From assembly GCA_963971575.1 (NCBI GenBank), contig OZ020611.1:57259381-57323380 (forward strand): DNA of 64,000 nucleotides, in the 5' to 3' direction. Positions 34,801-49,800 of this stretch are shown here, piece by piece. The position numbers and the translations under genes were made by a program. This DNA comes from Liopterus haemorrhoidalis (Eukaryota > Arthropoda > Insecta > Coleoptera > Dytiscidae). The notes under the pieces were generated by a model. The model was not told where the DNA came from and made no database searches. It saw nothing but the letters and a program-made list of their open reading frames with translations. Within the stretch, counting starts at the first letter, position 1. Every line of letters begins with the position of its first letter.

Positions 34801-37800
34801 CGAACGGGACTAATTATAATTAGCGTGGCATTGGCGTCGTATAAAATGATGAATTTAATGAAATAAAACATTCAAATTTAAAAGTTTTCCAAAAATGTGT
34901 TTTAAGTCAGTCAGAAATACATATTTAGGTCATACAATAATAAAATTTATAAAAACTCAACAGTAGTGTACAATCCAACATTTTTAAATCCGTAGACGAG
35001 ACACTGATAAATATAAAGGGATGGCAGAGTCATTATATTTAGACTGATAAAATGTTCCCTGCAATCTGCTTTGTAGGATACTCCCGCGATTATCCTTATT
35101 ACGCGTCTTGTTTATAATACAATAGATTTAAAACAAATTTAAATTATCTAATGTTATTTCTTATTTGTTTATTTATATATGACGTAAATACGTTGCACTA
35201 ACTTGTTTTTATGCAGGGCGTTGTCAATTTTATTGTCGGTCTTGGAGTCTAGTCTTATTTATACAACTATTTTTTGCAAAATGATTATACTTTTTGGTAT
35301 TTATTATTATTATTAGATTGGTTCATTTATTAGTTTCTTTGTTGTTTTTTCTTGATAACATCTAGGGCATCACCAAGCCGGTCATCAGACGTCTAGGCCG
35401 TCGCGGCAGAATGAAACGTATCTCCGATCTGATCTACGAGGAGATTCACGGTGTCCTTAAAGTGTTCCTCGACAACGTGATCAGGGACGCGGTCACCTAC
35501 ACCGAGCACTTCAAGAGGAAGACCGTCACCGCCATGGACGTCGTTTACGCTTTTAAACGTCAGAGACGCACTCTGCACGGTATTTTTGAAGTAATCTTTT
35601 ATTGCATATAATTATATTTTAGTACATAGTTTTTTGGTTCTTGTTTAAATATTTTATTATATTTAATAGAGTTAAGGTATAATTAGGTTAGATTAGGTAT
35701 ATAATTTAAGAATCTATTAATTTATAGTTTATATATTTGTTTATATTTATAATTAAATGCTCCTTTAACGAGTTTTGAGGTAGAAAGGACGTTTCCAGTA
35801 TTCAAAAATATATTAACAGCAACAAAGTTACATAGCAATTCTGAAGATTAACTTATTCATACAATATTTTTAATTTCAATGAAACTCAATTCATAAAAAA
35901 ATCCCAGTTAAATATTTTAAATATGTATATATTCTATGAGCCGGTTTATATATTTTTTCTCTACTTTGTAATATAATAGAAAACATTTCTTAGGATTTTC
36001 TTTTTTTGTTGAAAATTAGTTTATACAAAATACCTTAAGTGAAGGGGTTGAATTTTCTTTTGTCTTATGTTCGTTTTTTCTTTTTTTTTGTACTTTTAAT
36101 TTAAATCCCATAAAGAACCTCTAGGATGATGTTGATAAAAAAATAAAGAGTAAAAAATACAAAAATAAAGACGAATTACTTTTGGCACTAAGGGACACAT
36201 AGAAAAATTTAAATCATGACAAAATAAATATATTATTACCTCTATGAAGAATAGATGCGCGGAAGTGATAAATAATAAAGGATACTCCACTCATTACTAA
36301 CTATTTTGCATATAAATAGTATAATAATAAATATAAAAAATATAACATATTTGTTATATTTTTTAATAATATTTATTTGTTTCTTTACTTTTGACCCATT
36401 TTGTTTTTAAAACATTGTATAACTTTTTGTAAAATTTATGTAAACAATATATTTTTTTTTCTATTTAACTTACTTCCTAACAAGGATACAAAAAACCAAA
36501 TTTGTATTATCAAATTTTTCATTCAATAAAAAATATTATAATTTTTAAAATGTTTCTCTACTTATGGCCGATAGTGTATATTTCGCATATTATTATATGA
36601 TATTGAAACCTTGATATTAACAAAAATAAAAAAGCAGTAACATTTAAACTGATGATTAAGACTGTTAAGCAATTCGAAAATAGGATGAAATCAAAACCCC
36701 AATTAATGTACCAAACGAACAGCAAATATAGTTTCCTCCAAAATCTGTGACAGGAGGTCAGTTGGAAGGCGTAGAACATCTTTCTTATGTAATATTAGAG
36801 AATGGTTCGGCAAAAAACTGATTTTCTATGTTAATCTCCCAAGTTCACCATTCAGATAGACACACGATATATTTAAATATATAAATTAACTTACCAGCGC
36901 TTGTCGGACTTGGACTCATACAGACGGCCGTATCTGAGTTGTTGCTTGGATTTTGTGCAGCTCGATAATCAACACCAGCAGTTGGTATTTTACTGCTACC
37001 ACTACCAAAAGATAACGCTGCATACTTAAAACGACTGTGTTCGCCATGCAAGAAATTAGTACCACCAGTTAGTTTTGCATTCACATAACATGCAATGATA
37101 TATTTATTAATTCGTAATGATAAGATATTCACATGCAAATTTTACAAAAATTTGAAATATTTATTTTAATAAAATTAATAGAAGTAAAGACAAGAAATTG
37201 GTGTCAAAATGTTACCATTATGAATTTAATATGTATTAGAAATTAAAATATATAATGTGTCCTAAATCATTTTTATTTTCGCCATAAAATTTATATATTT
37301 TTTATACAGAGGGTTCATAAATGATTGATAGACGTTTGCATTTCCCTTTCATTGGATTAATTTTATAAGTTGGTACATACCAGTGGCGCATACGAGAAAA
37401 CTTATAAAGGACAATTAATGACTCATTAGCAAAGCAATTTATTACATTTGCTATTGTTTATGTGGCTATTTTTTGCTTACCAATGAAACAATGTACAAAC
37501 GTGGCAATAAAAAGTACCTTTTCTGATAACCAATACATTAGAAATTGTCAATGTCAAATTATATTCTTTACTACGTTTATCAAAAGCTTGGATGCAAACA
37601 GCTAGTGATGAAAATTACTAACCGGCCACGAGCTAAATTCAAACGCTTATCCTTCATTAATGAACACTTTCTATTAAAATCAACGTTACTTGCATTAAAA
37701 AAAAATCTAAATACAATGTAATGCATTTTATTAACCCTACAGTTTTTATACTTAATGGAACAAAAAAGAAAGTTGTAAAAATAATGAATTGAGCCGTTGA

Positions 37801-40800
37801 TTTTGAAAGTGAGATAAGTCCACTTTTCGTTATTCCTAGATTTTAATGTTTCGCATTTGGAAATGGAATGGAATTAAAAATATTCGTAAGGAGTAATAGA
37901 CTTATTTTACTTTTTTGGTATTCTCAATGCATGTAATTTTATTATACGATAAGTGTTATCGGCGTTATTTGAAAAAAGTCGTGGTTTTGGTGTACCTCAA
38001 TGGACTGGTCTCACTTTCAAAGGCAATGATTTGCTGAAAATGTTGATTTCTACTAATGAAATGGAATTATAGTAGCAAACAAATGAAAATTTTATTTAAC
38101 TATTTATTTTATTTCAATATAATTTTATTCTTTGTTAGAAAAATAACAATAAAAACAAAACAAAAATTAAATTTCATAGGAAAAAATTGAAAAAATATGA
38201 ATAAATATTCAATTATAAGTTGTATACATACAGAGTGTTAGGTAAATGTCCGGCACAATTTAAAAGACAGCATGGTGACGTAGAATGCAATTGATTTTTC
38301 CTTTGTCAATTTTCTTTAAAATGTGAATTTCGTCGAAAAATAAACAAACAAAAAGATGCCCCAAATTTTGAAAACCACTGATTTTTTTATTTTTCATATT
38401 AATCCAGAAGTGTAGTTGCCATAGAGAAAAAATAGAAATAGAAAAAAATATTTTAATTGTAGTTCAATAATAGAATATCAAAGTACGTGTGTTTTTCTCT
38501 ATGGCAACTACACTTCTGGATTAATATGAAAAATAAAAAAGTCAGTGGTTTTCAAAATTTGGGGCATCTTTTTGTTTGTTTATTTGAAATACTATTGACC
38601 TTATAAACTAACAGTACCAAATTTGTACTGATATTGAGTCGATATTAATTGTAAATGATTAAAAACATGAAGTTAATCTCAATTTGTAATAAGACGTAAC
38701 ATTAACTCATATTTTTCACAAAATGGACTTATCTCACTTTCAAAATCAACGGCTCAATTATCATTATTTTTACAGCTAAACAACATTTTTGACAATGTAT
38801 TAATTTTTTAGAATTCCGTAAGTATTATACACACACACACACAGACACAGACACAGACACAGACACAGACACAGACACAGACACAGACACAGACACAGAC
38901 ACACACACACACACACACACGGACGGACGGACGGACGGCTCTTCGAAAATAGGTTTTTTGGATTCCCTGGATCATGAAACGTGGTCATCAGTCAAAATCT
39001 CGACATCGAAAATTTTCGCGATTACAATACTTGCCCCTTATATATTAAGGTCGGGCAAGTAAAAACATCGATGCTGTGCGCAAAATGATTTTTGATACTA
39101 AACTATTGGATACCAAAATTTATTATTGATTTTTGTAGTTGGGATTATATGTTAATTTAAATGTTGATATTAATAAAACAATGTGATTTAAACACTATCA
39201 GACTATCATTTAAAAGAACTTTCGCTAAACAATAATTTTTTACGTTCAATTATTTAAAAAATATCTTTGAAACACTATCAGAATATCACTTAAAGGAACT
39301 TTCATTAAACATAATTCAATTCAATAAAACAATAATTCTGATGCGATTTTCGGCAAAAATGTGCGAAAAAGGTTCCCACCCTACTCCTCAGAAGACACGT
39401 GAGTGACGGTATAAAGGCTTTTTTGGTTATATGATTGTAAAAAATATCATGAAATATTTTAGTAAAATGTTATTAGATGTTTTAAAGAATATCTAACTAC
39501 ACACCAACTATTATTAATAAAGGTATAAATATAAACTTACCCTTGGTTACTATCCATAGATAGTGATCTGCTCAAAATTTCAGCTCCAATATTTATGTCG
39601 ATCATTCCAGTTTTTGGATCTATTTGATCAATAAAGTTTTCTCGATGACGTAACAAATAATTATGAAGATTACCGAATTGACAATATTCAACGATGACCA
39701 GTAATTCCTCTGAAAATTGTTAAAATTATATGTTAATAATCACCAAACATCTGAATAAACAATAATAATTGAGAACGATATAATTATAAAACTGCTGAAG
39801 TAGTGCTAGAATTCTTCTTTGCTGCTACTATAATTACTTATTTATTTAAATTTCTCGAGTAAATTTAAATTTCAAGTTTGTTGGTTTGAAGTTTGTGCAG
39901 CAGTCATTACAAATGATTCATTTTCTAAACCAACCCAATATGTTCTAAACTTAACCGCCAAGTCTAAGTATAAATAATAATAATAAGGCCTCAATGTCTA
40001 GGTGACAGTTAAGGGGTAGAGAAAGTAAGTTCCTCGTTTTTAGATCTTCGGCTATAGATTTGTGAACAGTGTGACAGATTATTTTGATAGACAAAAAACA
40101 TTTTTCCTTATTTTTCATATTATTTACGAAAATAAAATAGGACTTTTTGATATGGCCAAATAGCAAAAAAAAGCTCTATTTAAATTATCATAACTTACTG
40201 TGAAAAATTAAAATTGACCCCGATAATTTGAAAACGGAACACGATAAAAAAAAATCTCTGTAAATTAACCATGAAAAATTGCCTGAAAAAAGTTCATAAC
40301 ATAATCACTGGTTAATGTTCCGTATAAGTCCACCGCGTCAAATTAGAACTAGGCTGTATGTTTAGAATAGAATATATGTAAGAGTGGGGAACCAATAGTA
40401 ATCATTCTTGCATATGTGCTCGGTGTAATCAGACACAACTTTTGTGCAATTTATAATCAAGGGTGGACGGTGTCTACACAGGTGTTATTTACATAGTTAG
40501 TTCCTGAAACTTGGAAAATGGCTGATAATTATTTCAATTTTTTAAGTAATATGGAGAGTAAGGATATGAAAGAGGTGTTAAGGTGGTGTATGAATGAGGG
40601 TTTGATTGTGTCTGATTGTAAATGTCCCAAAAAGTTCCCAGACCCCTGATTTATATAATTGCAATGTGATCTAAATGCTATCCATTTTTTCCCAAATTTA
40701 AACCCAAATTGTGATAGCTAAATTTTATCGCGTACAACTTCAAAGAGTTATAAAAAGGATGGATAATTTTATATAAAAAGGTATTCTGTGGCGATTTTCA

Positions 40801-43800
40801 CGCCTCTGGATTTGCCTACTAGTTTTATCATTGTTGGTTTGCATATAGTGAAGATATATAAATGCTTTATACATTTTTAATACATTTACATAATTTGGTA
40901 TGTATGAATGCGATGAAAAACGGAATGTCCTATTTTAGACATAAAATTGGTAGGTCGGAATATATTGATAATTTGAGGATTCTCTCTTTTAATAAAGTTA
41001 GTGTTTTTCAACATATGTATACTATAAATCTCATTCAAACTATTTAAATATGACATTAAGGGTATAAATACTGAAATTTCGTTCTTCAAGTTTTTCTTTA
41101 AAAACGTTAATACGAGCTAAATGTTAACAAACACTTATTAAATAATTGCTTGGATTAAAACGTATAACTATCAAGTACTTATTTAGATTTCAGAATCGTA
41201 AATGTTATATTTTGAAAGAAAGGGGCGGCGCTTCGTCAAGACCAAATCTCATTCCAACTAGTATACACGTTCTGTCTGACGAGTTATGCCTGGTGGACTT
41301 ATACGGAACATTAACCAGTAACCTATATATATTTTTTTTTTTAAGTGAACAAAGACATCTTTGAAATGTTCCCTTAATGCGGCAACTTTGATCTAATTTA
41401 AGCAACATAGTGTCTATTACCGTTGTCGAGATCCCCATGCTTAACAAGTTAAGTATTTGGGACACCTGTATATATTAAATATCTAGAATATCAGCCCTTC
41501 CACGAATAATACTTACTTTTGGCGACGTTTTTCGTACATGCTCCTAACAAATTAACAACATTCAAATTCTTGCCCAAATGCACCATAATCTTGAGTTCAG
41601 AAGCCAATGCTTTAATAAAAGTACTTTCTGCATTCCTTTTCACCATCTTCACTGCGACAGTGGTAACAGCTTCTCCTTCACTTATCCCTTGTGCTTCAGC
41701 TTTCATTACAACACCAAATGCTCCAGAACCCAACTGTTTGCCTAGTTTTAATCTATCACGAGGAAATTCCCATTTTTTGTCATAAGGCAAAAGTTCGGCT
41801 TGATCGTCCACTCCTAAATCAGGGTTTAAGTTATCTAAAGCACCTTTCTCGAAGTTGGCTAATCCTGCTGCTCGTAATTCTTTTTGTTCTCTCTGAAAAA
41901 TAAAAATAAACAAAATGATAATGTGTAAATTTTAATAGATTTCAAGATTCCTTAGGTATCTAATAAGAGACAACTTGTTTCGGGCATATTGGACTATAAG
42001 TGCCAAAATCTATTCTATAGTTATAAGAATTATATTAATTCTAAAATAAATAAGTAAATAAACACTCGGTATAAGTATAAGCATAATTAGCAGATAAAGT
42101 AAAATGTTTACCGAATTATTAATGGTAAGTTGTGAACATCCATCTGGTTATTCATTAAAGGAATTCCATAGTTATTATTTTTGTAAATTTCCCGGTACAG
42201 AAAAGGTTCACTTAAGGCTTTTATTATAAATGTATAAAATTTTAAAATCATTTACAGAAAGGTTATGATTATTGGTGCTCATATGATCATATTTTGGATG
42301 GCTTTCAAATGTTCTCCAAATCTTGTAGCAAATTTTCCACTAATTTGACCTATATATATTGTTGAGCAATATAAGCACGATGTTTGATAAACTCCACTTT
42401 TGTTGTGTAAATCAGTTTTATCTAGTTTATTATTAACAAGTAAATTTTTAATTGTGTATTTATTATAAAAGGCTGGAGTTATACTAGCCTGGCCGTGAAA
42501 GGGTTTTTTTTTACATAAATTTTTGTATCTGGTATACTTAGGAGATAGAAATATGTTAATAATAAGTTCTTTGCGTTTTTTTCTAATATTTTTGTCTATT
42601 TAAGCCTTGTTATAACCGTTATTAATAGCAATTTGATAAATTGTTTGTAAATCCAGATTGTAGTCTTCTTCAGAAAGTGGAACTTTTAATAATCTGTCCA
42701 TCTGTACATAACAATTGGCAGCAGCCATTATAGTATTATAAGGATGTAAAGAGGAAGCAGGAATTATGGTGTCAGTATATCTCGGTTTTCTATAGATTTT
42801 GAAGTTAAATTTAGAATTAGAATGTGAGACAGAATAGTCTAAGAAGTTTAAAGAAATATTACATTTTATGATTTAATATGTTTTAGTCAAATAGAAGAAA
42901 ATTAAAGTTTTATGTGCTGTACAGAATATGTGATATTCTGAATTCTTATTCATTATTTAAAAATACAAAAATATCTGTAATCAAACGTGCACTTCATAAG
43001 CTTTCAACTGCAAACGACTGCAGCTCCGAAAATGTATAAACAATACTGAGTGGTGGTAAGGGTACTCAATGCCAATGGCCCCGTTACCATAACAATCCGA
43101 GCTACTAGTGTCTGCAGCACATTATAACTTATAGACGACTTAATTGTTCTACGCATGACGCACAATAGTGAGGGGTTTTGATCAAAAATTAAGTAAATTT
43201 AGAGATAGAGAGAATGAAAAATATCATAAACATCTGTAATGTTTAAATTCACTTAACCCTTTACTGCATGAATTTTTATTTTTGGCTGAAATAATTCGTG
43301 AGCAGTAGGAATTGGTTCTTATTGATACAAAAATTAATTAAAAAAATATATTTAAAATATTAATTATTATTTTTATGAAAAAATAATAATTAAAATAATA
43401 ATTTAGGGTTTGTGCCAAACATGGCACATTATGATTCTACATTATGTTACAAAAGAAAATGATTCCGTATTATTTGCTCGTCAATTGCTAGGTGTTCTTC
43501 ATTAGGGATTAAAAGCAGTCGCCCTCGAATTTTTGAAAGAAAAGATCGTATCTTCTAGTTGTCCTTTCTCAATAAATTCAGAGTTATCGTTGAAGTGCAA
43601 ATTCCGCTTGATATCCTCAAATCTATTGCAGCCCATTACTTGTGATACTGCAGGATCCATTGCTGTGTATGTGGCATATATGAACATTCATGAAGTAACG
43701 TTCTGATTCAGTTTTAAAAGTAAAATAAAAAATAAAAATCGGAATGTGCTACATATGGCACACTATGCGGTAAAGGGTTAATTTAGGGGGTGCTGCAGTT

Positions 43801-46800
43801 CTTATGTAGCCACTGTACATAACAATTCAATAATTCACTTCTAAATTATTTGTATTTAAAATATCACTGATGTACGAATATTAAATGTAAATAATCAGCT
43901 GCAAGAAAAATAGTGTAGTTGTAATACTTACATTCTCTTTTCGAAGACGAAGGACCAGTACTACCACCACGAATAAAAAAAATATGGACATTATAATAAG
44001 AACTGATATAACGACGTTGTCGGTCTTCGATTTACCTAAAAGTAAAAAAACAAAGCATAAATTGAAATAGATTTCAAATATTAATAAATAAATATTTGAA
44101 ACACATTTGAATTAATACAAGCATACTCCACTATTACGAAGAGTTATTTTTTAGGCAGTTATCGTAAACTGAATTAATTTTCACTTTTCAATACAGGTCT
44201 GTGCTGAAATCATTTACAGAAATGACGTACATAAACAATATACCGTATGTCCTTTTTCAACTTTTAGACAAAAACTTTATTAATAAAAATTGTTCAGTAT
44301 TTTAGTCCCAACACATTGTGCCAAAATTTGAATAAAAAAATCAGTGAAATAACAATAAAACCAATGACGGAACTTATTCGAATATTCCGAAGGGCTCAGC
44401 GAAATTTTTTTATAAATAGAAAAGAGTATATTTTATATTTTTAAATATATTTTTATCCTAAATAAGTTATTTTCATTAAAAAATATGTTGTGGGCCGTAT
44501 GCAACCTGCGAGTCGCCAGATTGCCCCCCCCCATTCTACAGATAACATCATATCGACCCATCCTACGAAGATCGTCGTAGGATGGGTCGTAACTCAATAT
44601 TTTCATTTTTATAATTATATAAGTAAAATATTAAAATATGCTGTAATCTTTCCATGAAATAATAGGGTAAAAACAAAAAAAAAAGTAAAATAAAAATTTG
44701 GTTCCATTAGCAATATTATGAAAATTGTTTTTTTTTCCAACCTAACCTAAAATATATATATATTTTTTTGATAGTTCAGCAGTTCAATTTTTCGCCAATA
44801 GATAACTCTATAAATTTTACGTTTGTAAGTTTCACAACTTTTAAAATATGGCACAAGCGCAATAAAATCTCTGACATCACGGGTCCATTCTATAATCACC
44901 CTGTATACATGAGGTATTGAAAATAAAATCGTCGTAAAGTAGGGATTGCTTTATATTACTTATATTTACTTACTTAATACAGTTAAAGTCATTTGCCGTT
45001 TAACTGATCCAAGTCTACTGCTTACAACACAAGAATAAACACCTTCATCTTCAGAATGAGTGAACGTAAAGTTAACAGTAGTATTGTCATTGGAGAGTAG
45101 AATTCTGGTGGCATTCATTTCAAATGGCCATTCACGGTCATCCTGTGTTATTAAAACAATAATAATTAATGTCAAAACGAGGAAAGAAACTTACAAAACA
45201 TTCACTACGGGAATAGGCCTCAAGCAGGGATGTGTTCTAAGTCCACTCCTTTTCGCAGTAGTGCTTGACGACGTGTTGAAAGTGTAAAAAGAAAACAAAG
45301 TCATACTTGGTGGAATATTGGAAGAGAAAAGAAGTAAAAGTCGAACAAGAATTACAGCATAATGTATTATAAAGAACTAAAGAAAAAGAATACGGTGATA
45401 AACAAAAATAGGACAAAGACAATGATAATAAAGGGAAAGATCAAAACACACTGTATAAAAATAGAGGACATAAATTTGGAACAAGTTAACACTACAAATA
45501 CTTAGGAGCAACAATAAACACTGACGGTGACCTAAATGATGAAATAATGGAAATAATAGGAAGAACAGGAAGTCTGTTTAATGCCATCAAAAGTAAATTC
45601 CTGGGAAATAAACAAATCCCCACAGAGGTGAAAGTAGACGTGTTCAAAAAGGTGACGGTACCAATACTCACATATGCCAGTGAATCGTTTAGTAGTGGGC
45701 TACCACTACTAAACATCAAAGTAAGATCAGAAGCATTAAAATGAGATTTTTGAGAAAAATATCGGGAAAGACGAAGATAGACCGAATTAGAAACGCGACG
45801 TTCAGGGAAGAATTACTGACGAAACCAGTAAAACATGTTGTTCAAGAAAATCAAATGAGATGGCTAGGGCATGTCCAAAGAATGGAAGATGAAGTAATAG
45901 CCACAGCAGCATTTGAGGCGCGACCAATAGGAAAGATATATATACTTGGCAAGACCTGACAATGAATAGATCAAGATGGAGGACTTATGTGAGTAAGGCC
46001 AAAAGTCAACTTGACTGATAGTGCCCAAAGAAGAAGATGCAGACTCACAACGATACATTAAAAAATTAATTAACTGAGTTCTAACTAACCTAACTTTTAC
46101 AACTTAACTTCGACAGCTAAATAACTGGATAAATCATAGTGCTGCTTGTGTATTCCACGGCCTACATGATTTTCTTTTTCTCAATAATTCTGTACCTTTT
46201 CAACTTCAAATTGAGAACAATCAACTTCAAATTGAGAACAATTAACTTCAAATTGAGAACAATAAATTTCAAATTAACAACAATCAACTTCAAATTGAGA
46301 ACAATCAATTTCAAATTGAGAACAATCAACTTCAAATTGAGAACAATCAATTTCAAATTGAGAAAAATTTCAAGTTGAGAACAATCAGTTTCAAAATGGG
46401 AACTAACAATTTCAAAATAAGAATAAACAATTTCAAATTAGAAAAAAAGCAAATACACGATTTAATGTGATTTTTTAAATTTTTTTCTTCAATATTATAT
46501 TATCTTTATTATGTTATATTATCTGTCTCATTTTGTAATACGTAACTAACAGGGAAAGTTAATTTTTTATGTTGTATATTGACAATACATTTATAATATT
46601 ATCATTGTATTGGTTCACATGGATACGCCAAAGTCTGTTTACACCACAACAGTCACCAAACTAACCAGATCTAGGTTCAAACTACTATTACAAATTGTGA
46701 CGGATTATACATATTTTTTAATATATTATAACGAACGAACAGAATATACTTAAACAATGTAATAATAATAATTATAAATTAACGTCCATCATATTTAAGG

Positions 46801-49800
46801 CATCAGGCAAGAATCTTTGAATATGAGCAACTTATCTGGCGCATTTAGCAACAGTCAGATTTCTCATATTATTAATTATAATAGTTTCTAACCGTTGTAG
46901 ACGATACTCGGTTTGAGTAATATTTGCTCTATCCTCTCCAGCCAGAATTTGCATTTTAATATTGTCCGCTTGAGCTTTTTTTATTATGGCATATATGGTA
47001 CCGCGGCATACCACACATGATTTGTTCAATGTACGGTGATTCTAAACAGGTGGCATTGTTATGTTAGTTTGAGTTTGTTTTGTCATTAAACTAGAAGATG
47101 GGTAGCTCGCTTCACTCGGCTTCTTCTAACCAAACCCTTACTAACCTAACGTAACCTAAGATAGTGTTTTGTCATTAAATTAGAAGATGGGTAGCTCGCT
47201 TCGCTCGGCTTCTTCTAACCGAACCCTTACTAACCTAACCTAACCTAAGATAGTGTTTTGTCATTAAACTAGAAGATGGGTAACTCGCTCCGCTCGGTTT
47301 TAGACTTTTACGAACTAAACCTAATCTAATTATCTTATTTTTAGGAGCATAGTACTTTATTTTTCCCCACATGTGATGCCGTCTACAAAGAAATCTTACA
47401 ACGTTGTAGGTACCTATTCCCTAGTTTAACCAAAAATTGAATGTAATTTATGTAATTTTAAGTAATTTTAGTCAAAGTAATTGGTTTTTGTTTATTTTAT
47501 TTTTTTATTGTTTCGCAGCTAACTCAATTTGAAGTTGATTGTTCTCAATTTGAAGTTGAAAAGGTATAGTGTGACCATCATTTTTTATAATATAATGATT
47601 TGAACCAAATAAAATAAAACTAACTTACCTTAAACCATCTGATAGTAGGTTGAGGTCTTCCAGAAGCGAGACATGTTAGTGTCAATGGATCAAGCATATT
47701 GACTTTGAACTCAGAGTCATTGAGATTTGATTTATAAATTTTCGGCTTTAATTCCTCTAAAAAACAAATAATATAATTTAATAAAAAGATTCTCGAGCAC
47801 AGCGATCAAAATCTGAAAGAGAATCAGACCCAAATTGGGCCACCGTGACAGCGGGCATCCCTTGCTACCATGAACGCCATGCCACTGGTAATTAGTATAA
47901 CTTAGCATATGTCCCAAATATCTCTATTAATCACTGTAATTTTTAATATAATCATATGATTGGCAATAAAAAAAATGCAATGATATTGTAAGCAAAAATG
48001 GGCTTTGTTCATAATCTTTTACTAAATCTTAATAGCATTACTCAGACAAGTATACTAAGCGCTACTAAAAATTGATGTTTATAATACAGAATTTTTGATA
48101 GTAGTGCTTAATAGTGTCTAGTAAATTTTTATTTAGTAGTACAGATTTAGAAGCGCGGAGAGGCTGTATAAAATGATATTAAAGTAGTGATGTATCCATA
48201 ATACTGATTTTAATCATATATAGTGAGATTTGCGGGATAGTAGTACAGATTTAAAAGCGCGGAGAGGCTATATTAAAATAGTGATTCCCGTCGAGTTCTT
48301 CGAAAACAAGTTCTTCGAAAACGAGTTCTCCAAAAATTAATTCTTCGAAAACTAATTCTTCGAAAATGAGTTCTTTGAACGATCAATTCTTCGAAAAATA
48401 TTTTTTTACTGACAATTACTTACATATTGTAATGTTTGTGCGTGCGTGCGTGTGTAGAACAACCCAAAATTTGTGTGTTTGCTCTACTCCCCAACAAACG
48501 ACAAGAAACTTATGTTCACTTTAAAAAAAAAGTGAAAAATTTAGCTGGCTAGTGTAACCCTCAAACTTTCATGACTGATTTTGAAGCTGCAATGACAAAC
48601 GTATTTGAAAGAGAATTTCCTCTAACCAGACATCGCGGTTACTTTTTTCACTTTAGCCAATGTATTTGGCGTAAAATACAATCTACAGGACTACAACAGC
48701 TTATAATATGTATTATAAGTAATTGTCAGTAAAAAAATATTTTTCGAAGACTTGATTATTCGAAGAATAGGGGATACGCATAAAATTTGTATTTCCTTAA
48801 AACTACATTATTTTGATATGTTAATGTTAGTTATGTCACCTAACAAAACAAAAATTACATTTTAATTAATATTATAGCCAAATTTTTGAATTAAAATATT
48901 GTAAATTTGAAATATGCCGACCACGGAGCAAAGGTTGCCGAGTAAAAACGACTGAGTATGACGTCAAACGATAGGGGTTTCACATCACAGATACAGCTAC
49001 AACATAATCTTTACACGTGTGTGTATTGTATTGTTCGAGAGTTTTGTATTTGTTTTTAAACAATTTTTCACGCATTTATTATTAAAATGGCAGATAAAGA
49101 TTTTGTTAGGGCTCAGAGTGATAATTTACCCAACATTGATGCATTTATGCTCATGGAATATATGAAAAATAATGAATGCTACAGTGCTGAAGAAATACGT
49201 GGTGTCAAAGTAATTTTTATTTTATATTCTATAACTTTATGTAAACAAACGCTGCAACTCTGTAAAATGTAAATATTTATGTAATTTAGTTGTCAGAATT
49301 TTACTACATTGTTTACATGAAGTTACAAAACGTTAGAGGCATAATTGAAATACTGCAATATAAGTTATCTATTTTAATATAAAATTTAATTCGGTAAACA
49401 TGTATAAATTGTTTTTATAGAATTAAACTTTATTTTAATTAAATCACTCTAACTTTACATAACCTATAAAAGTTATACAAACAAATAAGTTCACAACAGA
49501 CTATGTACGCCGGTAAGCTAGTAGTGTCATGCGTCAGTTAGAAGGGGTATGACGTCACACGTCGTTTTCGCGCGCTACATACATTTATGATTTTTTTTAA
49601 GCCTTCAAATTACAAAAAAATAAAATAAAAACTGTTTTTTATGTTTATATGCAACAAGAGTAATATAATAAAAAAAATTAAAAAAATCATGCCTATCCCC
49701 TATTGATTGTTCGAAGAACTCGATTTCGAAGAATTAGTTTTTGAAGATTTAGTTTGTGAAGAACTCGTTTTTGAAGAACTTGTTTTCGAAGAACTGGATT

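Larger units (their letters stand above)
46191..47566. mobile_element. TIR element with subterminal 18-bp repeats
   Basis: Left tacCTTTTCAACTTCAAATTGAG and right, in reverse complement, the same, then AACAATCAACTTCAAATTGAG on both sides (about 44 bp inverted). Many more units follow on the left. An inner 65-codon ORF (minus, 47029-46832) is not recognised. Confidence 0.7.

Noticed and set aside
35411..35611. Functional histone H4 gene
   Set aside because: Lacks the N-terminal tail, has TAG at the upstream homologous codon and many changes at invariant sites.
38800..38988. Minus-strand ORF rich in Val-Cys-Leu-Cys
   Set aside because: Direct translation of a microsatellite.
46139..46378. ORFs with repeated NFKLRTI and LIVLNLK
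   Set aside because: Translation of the 18-bp tandem repeat on both strands.
47140..47245. ctaacctaacctaac as interstitial telomere (TTAGG)
   Set aside because: Only two or three imperfect units inside a minisatellite.
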